DNA of 64,000 nucleotides from Proales similis (GCA_019059635.1 JAGVRJ010000007.1:2046001-2110000); one strand, 5' to 3'; positions 33,854-45,238 are shown, counted from the stretch's first letter. Notes: a model not told the origin generated them from the sequence alone. A program made the numbers and translations.

Positions 33854-35130
33854 TTCAATCAGGATTTGCGACTGCTCGATCCTCAATTGGGTGCACTTCA
33901 TTTCGGCAAATAAGAGAGACGCTCAGCATTTCGAAGCGACAACAATCAATCCATCATCGTCGTCATCATCATCGTCATCTGGCATCGTCGTTCCTTTCAG
34001 TCGAGCAAGCTCGGTGCGAAAGTAAAAAATTCTCAACGAAACAAATATCCGACCCAACCTGTCGAAAGGCAGAACGAGAGAGAGACAGGGAGAGAGGGAA
34101 AGGCTTGTAGTAGGAGCAGAGAGATAAGGCCTAGGTGGAAAATGAAGCAAACGACGAGCAGAAACAGCTAATTATGAACCAAAAGGGCCGAGCAGCAGCG
34201 AACAAAAAATCTGGGACCCGAGAGATAAAGCGAAATTACAAGCGCGCTCGATAAGGACGGTGAAGCGACTCTTTGGCCTTTATCTCGGCAGAGAAAAAAA
34301 AAGCGAGCAATGAGGCGGAGGAGAAGACAGGTTAATGAGATGAGTCGATTCGGACGTTAGAAAAAGTTTAAGCTGAAATCGACCAAGTTGCAGCAACAAA
34401 AAAGAAGAGCTACAGAGCGAATGAACGCGCAGGTGCTTGGTGAGTACTGGCCGTATGCGACTTGGCAGTGATTGATGGAGAACAGAGGCAGAGAAAAGCA
34501 ACGGCAAAAAGCTGAATCGATCAAGCTTGGGAAAAAGGCAAATGTGCGCTTGAGTATGTATGTATGGAGATTTGAGAAAAAAATGTAATCGCAAACGAGT
34601 GCGTATTTCTTCATTTTCGCTTATTTCTTCTATATGAACATGAATGAATGAAACATATACACGCAGGGGCGCGTCAATTCGACTGGGAAATAAATCAATT
34701 AAGCTAGGCACGTAACGCTCGTTTCGTTTTCGTTCAGTGCTTCAAATGACATTGTTGGTTTCAATTTGCTCGAGTGAGAGAGAAACGGAATTTTTTAATT
34801 CCTTTAAACAAAAAGGAGAGCGAGCGAGAGAGCGATAAATCAAGCGCTTAATCCTTTGGCTAATTTGAAGCGGCTTAGAGCGTTGCATTTAGACAAATAG
34901 TCCGGAGAGCCAAACAAAAAGAGAGACATAAGCACGCTCAATAATTAAAGAGTAAGAACTCTTTTAGCTCGTTTGGTTCAAGTTAATGCTGACACAAATT
35001 CAAGACGAGTGAATAGAGAGGAGAAACACACAAAGAGATTAAGGCAAAAAGTGTAAAGTACAGAAAAAGCCAGAGTTGCATGTGAAACAACCAGCTCCAA
35101 GTGCGAGACGCCGATTCAAATGAATTGAAC

Positions 35131-37250
35131 ATGAGCTCCGGCCTGCTCAGTGTGCGACTGGTGTTCAACGTCGTTTGCTGGTACGCGTTCACGGTGGTCA
35201 GCGCGCTCTACTCCAAACGCTTTTTCAACCTCACTCATGAGCCTCATCTGCTGACGATCGTTACGTTCGCTTATGGGTTCGCAATTCGACTGGGCCGCGG
35301 CGAGCTGGGCAGGCTGATGCGCGAGCAGGCTCTCTTGCGCGTCTTCTGCCTGCTCGCCTTGTTCAACGTGGCCTCCACGCTGCTCACCAACATTTGCATG
35401 AACGAGACTTCGGTGGCGCTCACCTACATTGTCAAGGCGAGCGAGCCCGTATTTGTCATCGTCCTGTCCTACTTCATCCTGGAGCAGAGCTTCACGCTGC
35501 CCGTGCTGCTCTCGCTGGTGCCCATCTGCACCGGCGTTACTCTCACCATCGCCGGCGAGATTCACTTCTCTTCTCTCGGCTTGGTCGCCATCCTGAGCGC
35601 CAATCTGGCGACGGCTGCTCGAAATGTCTTTTACAAAGCGGCCGGCGCAGAGACAAAGCTCTCTGCCAGTCAGAACGAGCAGCCAAGCAGCCACCTGAGT
35701 CCGTTCGGCGCCTACGTGACCATCTGCTTCTTGTCCATGCTGTTCTACTTGCCCGGCTTTCTGCTCGGACAAGTGGTCAGACAGAGTTGGCCTCAGGAAC
35801 AGCTCACAGCCGAGGCGGGCGTGTTTCTTCTCCTCGGTTCGCTCTGCAACTTCCTCTACAACTTGTTCTCATTTCGCGTTCTTGACGACCTCGCGCCAAT
35901 CTCGCACTCGGTGCTCAACATGATGAAGCGAGTGTTCACCGTCTTCAGCTCTTTTCTCTACTTTGCCAATCCGGTCTCTGGCACCCAAGTGATGGGCATG
36001 TTGATGGCCGACTCGGGCGTCTTCTTGTACTCCTACTTGAAGGTCAGGGCGCCCAAGCAGTCGATCACAATCAGAGACTCGGTGAAGAAGCTCATCCGCA
36101 AGGCGATCATGACAGTGATAGTCTCCGTTCTGGTGTATGCCTGGTTCCGGACCACCGTCCCTCCGCCCAGGACCAGAACCATTCGAGTGGAGCTGGTCAA
36201 CCATGCCAAACGCTTGGAGTGCATATCGGCCGTTCAGGCCAAAATCATTGAGCCCTACTCGACAGTGATGCCGCGCAACAAGTCATGTCACCTGCTTGAC
36301 CTTCCGTTCTACGACAACTACGGCGACACTCTTATTTGGTGAGTTGCACGGCTGTGTGTCTTTTTGTGCGCGCGCTTGAATAAGTTTGCCCGGACAGGAT
36401 TGGCGAAGAAATTCTGCTCAAAAAGTTCGCATTGAAAGTAGCTCACCGATCGAACTTGGAAGGCGATTCTAGTCGAGGAATGGCCGAACTCAAGAAACTG
36501 TTCAAACCCGACGATCTCATTCTGCTCCAAGGAGGAGGCAATTTCGGCGATCTATATTTAAAGCATCAAAATTTCCGCAGCATGATCATCAAGAACTTCA
36601 ACAACTCGCAGATTGTTCTCTTCCCACAGACGATCAACTACCAGAACAAGAGCCGCGTCGACATGGATCGGGCCGCTTTTGAGAAAAACGCTCGTCTCTC
36701 GCTCTCGTTCCGCAGCGAACAGTCCTACCAGTTCGCTGTGAAGCACTTTCCCAACACCAAGGTGCTTCGAGTGCCCGACATGGCATTCATGATCGGCAAC
36801 GTGCCCTATGCGCAACATCCGCGCGTCGACGTGTTCATTCTCAGACGCACCGACAAGGAGTCCAATTTCAACCACAAGCTGTGGCAAAAGGCCTACAAGC
36901 ATTTCAGCATGGCCAACGTAACGTACGAAGAGACCGACTGGTACGGCATTCCGCACAGAAAGCCGGCCAACCTCGAGGAGATGTACAGAGTCCGGCTCGA
37001 GCTGGTCACCAGCATAATGGCGCGAGGCAAGCTGGTGATCACCGATCGCCTCCACGCCAGCATCTTCAGCGTGCTGATCGGCAAGCCGCACATAATCATC
37101 AACGACAAGTACAAGAAGATAGTCAACACGCGCTCGCTCGCTTTTTCTCAAATTGAAGCCTGCAGCCCGAGTAATTTGGGCGAGGCCTATGCCGAAGATC
37201 CGTTCGAAGCTGTTTTAATTGCCATCGAGTGGCTTTATTTTCTGCGCTGA
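35131..37250 (+). CDS. Fusion: TPT/SLC35-type transporter + extra TM + polysaccharide pyruvyltransferase
   Basis: Predicted 686-residue protein from exons 35131-36338 and 36398-37250, joined by a 59-base GT-AG intron inside a conserved Trp codon. Residues 1-310 form about ten helices of the triose-phosphate translocator branch of the drug/metabolite transporters. They include YIVKASEPVF near residue 100, Lys169 (ARNVFYKAAG) and the Lys266-Arg267 pair (NMMKRVFTVFSSF). These match phosphate-binding positions of plastid translocators. An extra helix follows at 321-340 (AIMTVIVSVLVYAWF). From about 385 a full pyruvyltransferase domain follows: LLDLPFYDNYGDTLIW, QGGGNFGD (near 447), VLFPQTINYQ, VFILRRTDKES and LVITDRLHASIF (near 616). 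The first enzyme motif lies in the same uninterrupted frame as the transporter, so the fusion does not depend on the intron model. Inferred role: import of phosphoenolpyruvate into the Golgi and transfer of pyruvate to glycans. AATAAA lies at 37466. Confidence 0.9.
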
Positions 37251-38152
37251 TTTATTCTTGTCTGTTGCTCATAAAACCGGCTGGCAGCTGCTTCTTCTTC
37301 TTCTTTTATTTTAACTGAGTGAATCCCGAGCGATCTGCTTTTCTGGCTTTATTCATTCTCCCAAGACGAGATCAGTTACAACCCTGGCCGCTTAGAATCT
37401 CGTCAGCATCCATCCGCAGCGCCTCTCATTGTCGACGAGTGTGTTCCAAGACAATTCTATTAATAATAAACTTTTTGTTTCTCTCTGATTCTATTTTCTC
37501 TTCCTCTCTCTCTGGTCTCTTTGCCCAGTTTTAAAATTAGAATGGAGAAGAGATGAAGAGAGTAAAGCTCAGGGGCGGCTCTGTCAGGTGTGGCAAATCA
37601 CCAAAACAAAAAAAAAGAAGTTGCTTGAACTTGATTTGAGCGATGGCCAACATGCTTCAATGATTTGCGTTTTTGTTCTTTTGATGAAATTCTTGTCGAG
37701 AGAAAGGAAGCGATGCGCGACCAAATCAGCAATTGCACGATTCCTTTCTGTCTCCTCTTTTTCTCGTTGCTAACGCATTTCAAATTGACGCCCGACTCGT
37801 CACTTGGCTCGCTCGACAATTACCACAATGAACGAGAAGCATGGTCGCCAAATAGAGAAAACGAGCATTAAGATAAATTCCCTAATTGCGTGTCTGTCTC
37901 TCTCTCTCTCTTTCTCGTCCTTTTTGTGTCTCCCTGCATCTCTCCGTGCCCTTCTCGCTCTCTCTCTCTCACTCGTATTTGGCCCTTGGTCTGAATTCAT
38001 CAACAAGTGCTCACTTTTTTCGTCGTTTGTGAATGATTGGAATTTTTCTTCTAATTGACGCCTGCCTGCCTTTGATTGGCCACGATCTATGCTGAACTCT
38101 TCGTCCATGTCAAGCAAATTTTTCTAATTTATACTCGATTCGGCCTGTTCAG
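37251..38152. other. Spacer downstream of the fusion gene
   Basis: Contains the fusion gene's poly(A) signal at 37466 and CT runs. At the right end is a pyrimidine-rich stretch with a CTAAT branch-point-like motif, ending in CAG directly before the next ATG. Confidence 0.5.
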
Positions 38153-39088
38153 ATGAATTTCTACGGAATCTACTATCCATACGGCGGTCGCATTTGTTTT
38201 CCCACTGAATACTACGACTACACGCCGCCGGATATTGACGACTCTTGTTGTCCTTGGGCTCCAGTTCTTCCTATCTTGTACGACCAACAAGCAGCAGTAG
38301 CAGCGATGAGCTCGCCCGCTCGCACAATGCAGTATTATGGCGCTTCTGTAGCCAGGCCGCAGTACGCGGCCTACAATCAGCCTCGAGTGCAAGTCACCGC
38401 TCCCTGTGCGGCAGCCAACGAGCCAACTAGGTACACGGCGTCCAATTCAGGCTGCTACCAGGCAGCACCAGCGCCACCAGCGCCGACAAGCACTCCGCCG
38501 CCAGTGGCCGCCCCATCTGCGCCGCCAGCTGCTCCTCGTCATGAGCAACAACAAGACTATTGGCACGAATCAGTCGAGCACGATCCACTGATTCGCGAAT
38601 TTTATCGTCTGACAACCTGTCCGTCGAACCCGTGCGCCAGACGACCAATTTACTTGCCGACCATTTATCGGCCGTACACTTGCACAACTCGACAAGCGGA
38701 GGTGCTCTGCGAGTACATTGATGTGCTCGATTGTCCACCTAGGCGCAGATTGATTTGCTCCAAGTACGACAAGAAAAGTCCGTGTCGTCGGTCGGGCTCG
38801 AATGCCTACTCGTCGTCGCGGCGACGTCGACACAAACGAGACTCGCCGCCAAGAGACGAGCAGGAAGAGAAGGCTCACTCGCGTCAACAAGACCCGTTCG
38901 ATCCGTTCGAGGACCATCATAAGGACCGGCCCTACTCGCGCACTAGGGAGGTGCGTGAAGAGAGGTACGAACGAAGGACCGCGCCGGGCAACAGCTGGGA
39001 GTACGAGCCTCGTCTCGGCGAGAGAACGTTCAGCTTCGGAAACCGCTCGAGTGAAAGAAGAAGCAGCCACACTTTCCTAACCAGATAG
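38153..39088 (+). CDS. Unrecognised 311-residue Tyr/Pro/Cys-rich protein
   Basis: I do not recognise this protein. It is a single uninterrupted frame with codon use like its neighbours. It begins with an aromatic, Tyr- and Pro-rich segment (NFYGIYYPYGG). Two Cys-containing blocks follow: DDSCCPWAP near residue 30, and a block at about 155-205 with seven Cys (TTCPSNPCARR, YTCTT, VLCEY, LDCPP, LICSK). A Pro/Ala linker lies at about 102-128. The last 100 residues are highly charged and Arg/Ser-rich (RRRRHKRDS). No signal peptide or TM helix is visible, so it is probably intracellular. The ATG is directly preceded by a good splice-acceptor-like sequence, so the leader may be spliced on in cis or trans. 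AATAAA lies at 39156. Composition argues for a real gene; function is unknown. Confidence 0.65.
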   Translation: MNFYGIYYPYGGRICFPTEYYDYTPPDIDDSCCPWAPVLPILYDQQAAVAAMSSPARTMQYYGASVARPQYAAYNQPRVQVTAPCAAANEPTRYTASNSGCYQAAPAPPAPTSTPPPVAAPSAPPAAPRHEQQQDYWHESVEHDPLIREFYRLTTCPSNPCARRPIYLPTIYRPYTCTTRQAEVLCEYIDVLDCPPRRRLICSKYDKKSPCRRSGSNAYSSSRRRRHKRDSPPRDEQEEKAHSRQQDPFDPFEDHHKDRPYSRTREVREERYERRTAPGNSWEYEPRLGERTFSFGNRSSERRSSHTFLTR

Positions 39089-42000
39089 ATAGGCCTTTCT
39101 TCGCCACCTTCTGCCATCTTATTTGCCCTTATTTGTTTGCATAAGAAATAATCTGAATAAAATTCAAGCGGTTCGCATGCAAGCAGAGCGATATTTCATT
39201 TGAATAGATGCGGAAGGCGGGCGGCGAATTTTCTTGCTCGCTGACGAGCAGCAGGCACGCGAGGGAAACGCAATGAAAGAGCGCGCGCACAATCTGGCTA
39301 GGAAGTGATTCATTACCGGTGGCAAGCATTTTCCTCAGATTCGGTCCAATTTCCGCTTTGACTGACACGATTGCTTGAGATAAGGCAACACCTTTCGGGG
39401 CGTCAAAGCGGCCAGCAGACTCGATTGCATAACGGCGGCTGCATTAAAGAGAACGCGAATCAAAGGGGCCCGATTCGATGGCGTTCTTTGTTGCGGCATG
39501 GCGTTGCATCCTGACGAATTATGACATTGATTGAAAGAATTAGACAAAGGCGCGATGGCTTCAATTCCCAGACGAGTGAAAGACTAATCGCCGACAAGGA
39601 CGCGAATTCTCACTGAAGCACTTAGCCAGAGCCGTTATTTGCGCTGCTCATTTCTCAAAACCGATCCATTTTCCTAATGGCTTTCATACCATTTAAGCGC
39701 TCGCTTTCTTCTTCTTCTATTAATAATAGCAATCGATCTAAACAACACCACGACGCACATTTCGCAATCTCGAGTGAGAAAATCGAAACTAAATGGAAAC
39801 CGCTTGCAATCAGGCTCGATTGGTCCGAGCGACTGTTAGCTCTTTGCCATTTCGGCTGCGTGTTTATGCCCACAGAGTGCCTCTAGGCTGAGGGAGCAAC
39901 GAGCGAACAGAGAGCAACGCCCCTACAAGTGTCAGGCACAGCGAGAGGCGAGCGATTATATAATTTGAGTCAATTGAGTTGTCACATTTGATTGTTGCGG
40001 TCTTGAGCTGCGCCTCTTTGGCTGCGTATGTGTGTGCCTGCCAAGGCGTCAAACCATTGGAATTGTAAATGCAAATTTATTTAAATTACAGCCGCCCAGA
40101 TGAGTTGGCTTTTGTTTGAGTTCAAGAGACATTCTCCTTCTACCACCGCCTCCTCTTTACTTCTCTCTCTCTCTCGATTTGGAGCCTTTTCGATTTCGTT
40201 TTGTTCATCCATTTTCGGCTACTATTATTTTTCTTCGTCATCGTTTCTTTTGCTTTCATTAGACGGAAGTGCAACGCATCGTTGACTCGCCTAAATTAAA
40301 CATGAGTGTCTGGTTGGTGTGTTTGGGCCTGAAAATGCATTTGCTCAAGCAGATTGATGCAATTCAACCTAAAAAGCCGCTACTCTCGATCTTTCATTTT
40401 CTAAACTGCTTGGCCTCTCTGCTTGCTGATAGCATTGCTGCCTCTCATCCTTCTTCTTCTCCATCCTGCTACTTCTGACTCTGCTACTCATCTCGCTAAC
40501 TCGCCGCGCGCAATTAATGCGCTCGATTGAGAAATTAATTCGTTAATGATGGCCTAAATTAGCCAACGTTTTTTATTGATTGCATGCGCCTCTGCTCAGC
40601 GGCTCGCTTGTTTGCGTGCCTATCGCTGCTCGTTCTCCTTCTTCTTGTCAACGGCTCGGGCCCATTTTCGGCTTAAGCAACCAGCCAGTCAGTCTTGTGG
40701 CCGCAAATAAACAAAAAATAACGCGAGCGTTGAGGAATGCAAATGGCCACAAAGAGAGAGAGAGAGAGAAAGAGAGGGGAGTGAGGACGGGACCATGTTA
40801 GAACCGAGTCGAGTAGACTAATGACCATCATCTTGCCAGATTAATATGAGTTGACTTGAAAATGAAATCGATTTATTGACTTGCAAGATATCGGCCAGAT
40901 TTTGGCCTCTCTCGACTCGGACGAGCAAACTGTCGCGCGCGCGTGTTTACTCAGCTCAGTGCTCGTCCGGCATATGCCCCCTGGCCAATCCGGTCTTGCT
41001 CCGTTTGGTCATCGCAGATTTGCTCAGACATGTTTATTTTGCCAATTTCGGCCGCCTACAAGCAGAAAACAGCATCGCCGCCGCTGGCCATAAATCAATA
41101 GGCGTTGCCAATTACTACTCATCTTGGCTATTGTCTGTCGAGCCAAGTCGAGCGAAGCTGGGCACGGCCGACCAGCGCCGACTTACCGATTTTCATCATC
41201 AATTTCAATTAGTTGCTCTAATTTATTGATTCTGAGCCTCAGAACATAAACGCTCTGCTGCTGCTGCTTCTTCGTTCTTTTTATTTCTTCATCGCTCGCT
41301 CTTGTGGCGTTGCCTGCCTGGCCGAATTGTGGTTGCAGGGCAGGCGAGCCTTGATGAGCATCCAGCTCGTTAGAGCTTCATTTTCTCCTCATAACGATTC
41401 GATCGCCCGCCCATTATTACTTAAACTGGAGCAATCAGTTCAAGTTGAGAGAGACTAGCAAGCAGAGGTAGCAGCAGTAAGTAGCTGCTGCTGCCTCGGC
41501 CGATAACAACGGCCTGAAAAGTATTTGCAGCAGCAGCAGCAGCAGAGGCGGCCATTGATGCAATCGGCTGCCAAGCGTGCGCCGCCGAGCTATTCGAAAG
41601 TTGTTTATTTGATTTTTAATAAATGAATGGAATATGTCAGAGAAGAGCGCGCCTGGTTGCAACCGTCCGCTTCAATAACCGAGCGTTAAATCAGTAGCAG
41701 CAGAAGCATCAGAGCAAGCAAGCATTCGCAGTCAGGCGCCCTATCACTGACTAGAGCCGCCTCTACTTGACTCGGTTCGATTGAGTTTTCATTTTCTATT
41801 TTTATCAGCCTCTCGCAAATATCGCATGAGCTGGCATTAATCATCATACATATTTAAACGACGGCACCATCGCGATGACACGAATTCATGCACAGCCGCT
41901 GCGACTTGAACGCTTCAGCGCAGTTTAATCGCCAGAAAATCAGCAAACCATAGAAACGTCAACTGGTCATGCAGGCAGACAAGAGACGTGCAGCCTTTAG

Positions 42001-43032
42001 AAAGGCGAGCAGGCAATCAAGGCGCGGGTAGGCAGCCAGCTGACGACAATGCAAGTGCCGGACATGCATATGCGTGCTTTTACTTGATGCTGCGTGCGTC
42101 ATTCCCGCCGCGCTCCATTTCAATCTTAAATAGACCTCTTCGGATAGCCCGTCGCATGCGGTGTTCACCACAATGGGGTCTCTGTCGGCCCAGTTGATCT
42201 TTGGCCGCCCATGTCCAGCTGACTAGAAGATAAGCCCGACGGTGGGCCTTAACGCCCCTGTGCGTCGATTGAAAAAGCGATTGCATGTTCTTTTTGTTTT
42301 CGTCGGATGATTGTGCGTTGAATCAGACGCACGACGCTTGATGCGCTGAAATGAGGAGGAGAAGGAGGAGAGGGGGCGCTTTTGCGCGAGCTGGCGAGAA
42401 AACGGTGCAAACCATCGAGCCAATTGATTTCAGAGCCAAAGGCCCTGTTCTCTTTTCCTTCTACTCGCGTTCTCTATTTGCTTTGTTGCTTCAACTCATC
42501 CAGGCAACAAAAACAACAGCAACGAGCAAAAACAGCGCACGGCTTCATCATCTTCATCATCTTCTTGTTCGTGAGCAAGACGATCAGCAGCTGCACGAGT
42601 AGCAATTGAGCAACGTTTTAAATCCAAAGTAGCGCGAGCATCGTAGTTGAGCTAAAGGCGCAGTTGTTAAGCAAACAACCGGGCCAATGCTTGGGCCTCT
42701 TTCTGTGTTATTGACTGCGAAATTCTCATCATGTTTGAAGCGATCGACTCTAATGAGCAAATAAGCATCGATCTGAACCATCGCCATCTCAATTGCAGTA
42801 GCAGCCATCCAGATACTAACGTCTTGTGCTCAAATATTTAGATGAATTATCAAGTTTACTGATTGATTAGTCAAACGAACCTACGGTCAACCTCCAACCA
42901 TCGATCGTGTTTGTCCGCTCGATTGTTGGCCAGTCAATCTTTCTTGCCTGCTGAAGCAGCTATTCACCCTTTACTCGGTTTTACTGGCCGTCAACCGGTC
43001 TATTTGTCCTACCGACTTGCAGAGCAGATCAA
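39089..43032. other. 3.9 kb spacer, probably holding missing 5' exon(s) of the LDLa gene
   Basis: After AATAAA at 39156 there is no supportable coding sequence. The LDLa gene that follows needs a signal-peptide exon, which should lie here. Candidate hydrophobic stretches exist (for example around 42545-42590), but none has a convincing ATG plus donor. Confidence 0.4.
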
Positions 43033-45238
43033 ATGTACTGCGTCACGGACCGAGACAAGTTCCAGTGCAAGCCGAACGAGTGCATCGAATGGTCGCAAGT
43101 GTGTGACGGCAGGGCGCACTGCAGCAACAGAGCCGACGAAGATTGCGGTTTGTAGATTGTTTTTGGTCTAATTTGTGTGATTTTTGCTTTTGCTCGTTGT
43201 TTTCATTTTCTTTGTTCTCATTTGTGGGCGTAGTCGACGGTCGGCAAGCTAAAACGGCAACGACTCATAATAACGTTGGCGGCGTTCGAACGATGTTTGG
43301 ACGGCTGCCTGCCTGATTGGGCAGGTGCGTTTGCGAGCACTGGTTGCACAGATGAATTATTTATTTCATTTTGTTTATCGCATCTAATCGGGCCCAAATC
43401 AATTCTTTCCTAGTAGTCAGCCACCGAGTCAGCTAGTTAGTAGCCGAGTCGTCGAGCATTCGAGCACTAAGCACAAAGTTGTAATTATTTCAGACGAGCT
43501 CTCGCATTTGTCGACAAGTTTCTGGCCCCGCGCGATCAGGGATCGTTGGCCAACAGCAGCAGTTGCATCTCTTCGCCCTCCTCCTCCTTCTGCAGCTTGC
43601 TCTGCTTTTTCGCTCTTTCTTGCCATTTCTATTCCCCTTGGGCATTACATAATAACAATGTGCATGCAAAATCAATATTTGCGCGCTTTTTCGATCCTAA
43701 CGAATTAATCTCGTCGGCAGCGATGTGAAGCACACTTGGCCCCTACAAGCGTCTCACGTCCTTTTCATAAGAGTTGTTTATTTATTGCCGCCGCCACCAC
43801 CAGCGCCAACTCGTAGAACGAGCATCCACACTAACAACTGCGAGCATCGCCACCGCCGTTGCAAATCTCTCGCTTGCGCCCTTTCTCTAAGCTCGTCGGC
43901 GCACGCAATTAGCACCAAAGACCGATCGTGCGCGCGCCATCCGTCCGCCACCCGCTTGTGCTTTAGCTCTCGTCCGTATCGATCGGCCTAATTTGCCCAT
44001 TCCCGCTCTTATGCCTCTGATTCCTTTTTTCTTTCTTTCTTTTTTTTTTATTTCTTTATTGTGGTTGACACTCGGCTGCCCGCCTCTGTTTGCTGCTCGA
44101 AATTCTTTCCCAATTGGGCTAATTCATTTCTCTCAAGCAGACATGTGCACGAATGACTTGTACATGTGCAAGGATTCGTCGCGCATCAACTGCACTCTGG
44201 CCTGTTCTAGCCTCGGCTATATACCGTGCAAGAACTACAGGGACACGAAGATATGCGAGAGCGTCAACCGACGCCTAGGTGAGTCGAATTGCGATCAAAT
44301 TTCCCAGAATTTCTGGCAACTTACGCTTGAAAATGCAGCCCTTCGCAACGTATTCGGTGACAACACGCCGCTCTCGGCCAACTCGTTTCTACTTATCGGT
44401 AAATGCTCTTTTCACGCGTTCAGCCAAGTGAACAAGACGAGTCTAAATGGACTTGGCCGTCAGGCTCTGGCATATTAATTCTAGTCGCATTCGTGTTCAT
44501 CGTCCTGATGGTGGTCGTCAAAACAAACCGATCCAGACGAATGAAGCAGCGAGAAATACTCAACATGTACAACAACGCCAGCATCGACTCGAATCAAATC
44601 CTGTCGGCGTCAGTGAACTCGATCGACAGCTGTGCTCTTCACTCGCATTCTTACTCTGAGCTGAAAGCGTTCAAGAGAAGCAACGACAAGTTCGTTCAGA
44701 TAGACAACTCGCTCTACAAAGTGATTAATGTAAGCAGCTTCCTCATTCTCTTTCTCTCTCTCTCTGTGGCGGTCTGTAGAGCTTCTTAAAATGATTGCAG
44801 GAGCCGAGACGAGACGAGTTCAAGACGAGTGACTGGGCACTCGATCAAGCGGGCGAAATAGCCGAGCGGGCGTCTTTGTACGGAGAGCCGCCGCCGTCCT
44901 ACAAGATGGCCAAGTTCTTTCCCAAAGTGAGCAAGCTCGACGCGAGCAGCCATCATTTCAGACACTCGCAGAGGTCGAGCGAGGAGAGCCAAGACTGCAA
45001 CCCGTACGAAAACATTGACGAACATCCCGAAGAGGCGTCGAGCCGGCCGCGACGCAACAAGTTCGACGCCGTCAAGCGGGTCGAATTGCGATCGGGCAAA
45101 GTGAAAAAGCCGGCCATCAGACAAGCGTGCACCGTCGCAGAACCTCACTTGTACAGCCAAATGCAGTCCAATCGTCGAATGCCAACAGCAGCAGCAGCAG
45201 CGGTCAACAGCAATTTAAACGTCGAACATTTTCTCTGA
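43033..45238 (+). CDS. Single-pass membrane protein with one LDLa repeat and a PPxY-type tail, 5' end unresolved
   Basis: Exons as seen: 43033-43147 (may begin further 5'), 44141-44278, 44339-44398, 44437-44729, 44801-45238. The first exon is one LDL-receptor class A repeat with all six cysteines (FQCKPNECIEWSQVCDG and HCSNRADEDC). The next encodes a Cys-rich segment (DMCTNDLYMCKDSSRINC). Exon 4 has one TM helix (GILILVAFVFIVLMVVVK), followed by a cytoplasmic tail of about 215 residues containing GEPPPSYKM, a PPxY motif that could bind WW-domain ubiquitin ligases. No signal peptide is visible, so an upstream exon is expected. The ATG at 43033 is only the first in this frame, and an acceptor (cttgcag) sits just before it. 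The 44279-44338 intron is 60 bases and also open in frame, so it may be retained. I do not recognise the full architecture. Confidence 0.7.

Larger units (their letters stand above)
33578..35130. other. Spacer between GT31 and the fusion gene
   Basis: Holds the GT31 3' end (AATAAA at 33719), a long GT repeat and a perfect small hairpin at 33834-33853. GA-rich sequence leads up to the fusion gene. No open frame with support is seen. Confidence 0.5.

Noticed and set aside
43993-44478. 161-codon frame running through the LDLa gene exons
   Set aside because: It begins in intron sequence and ends before the TM segment. It overlaps the true exons in part and is better explained by the spliced model.
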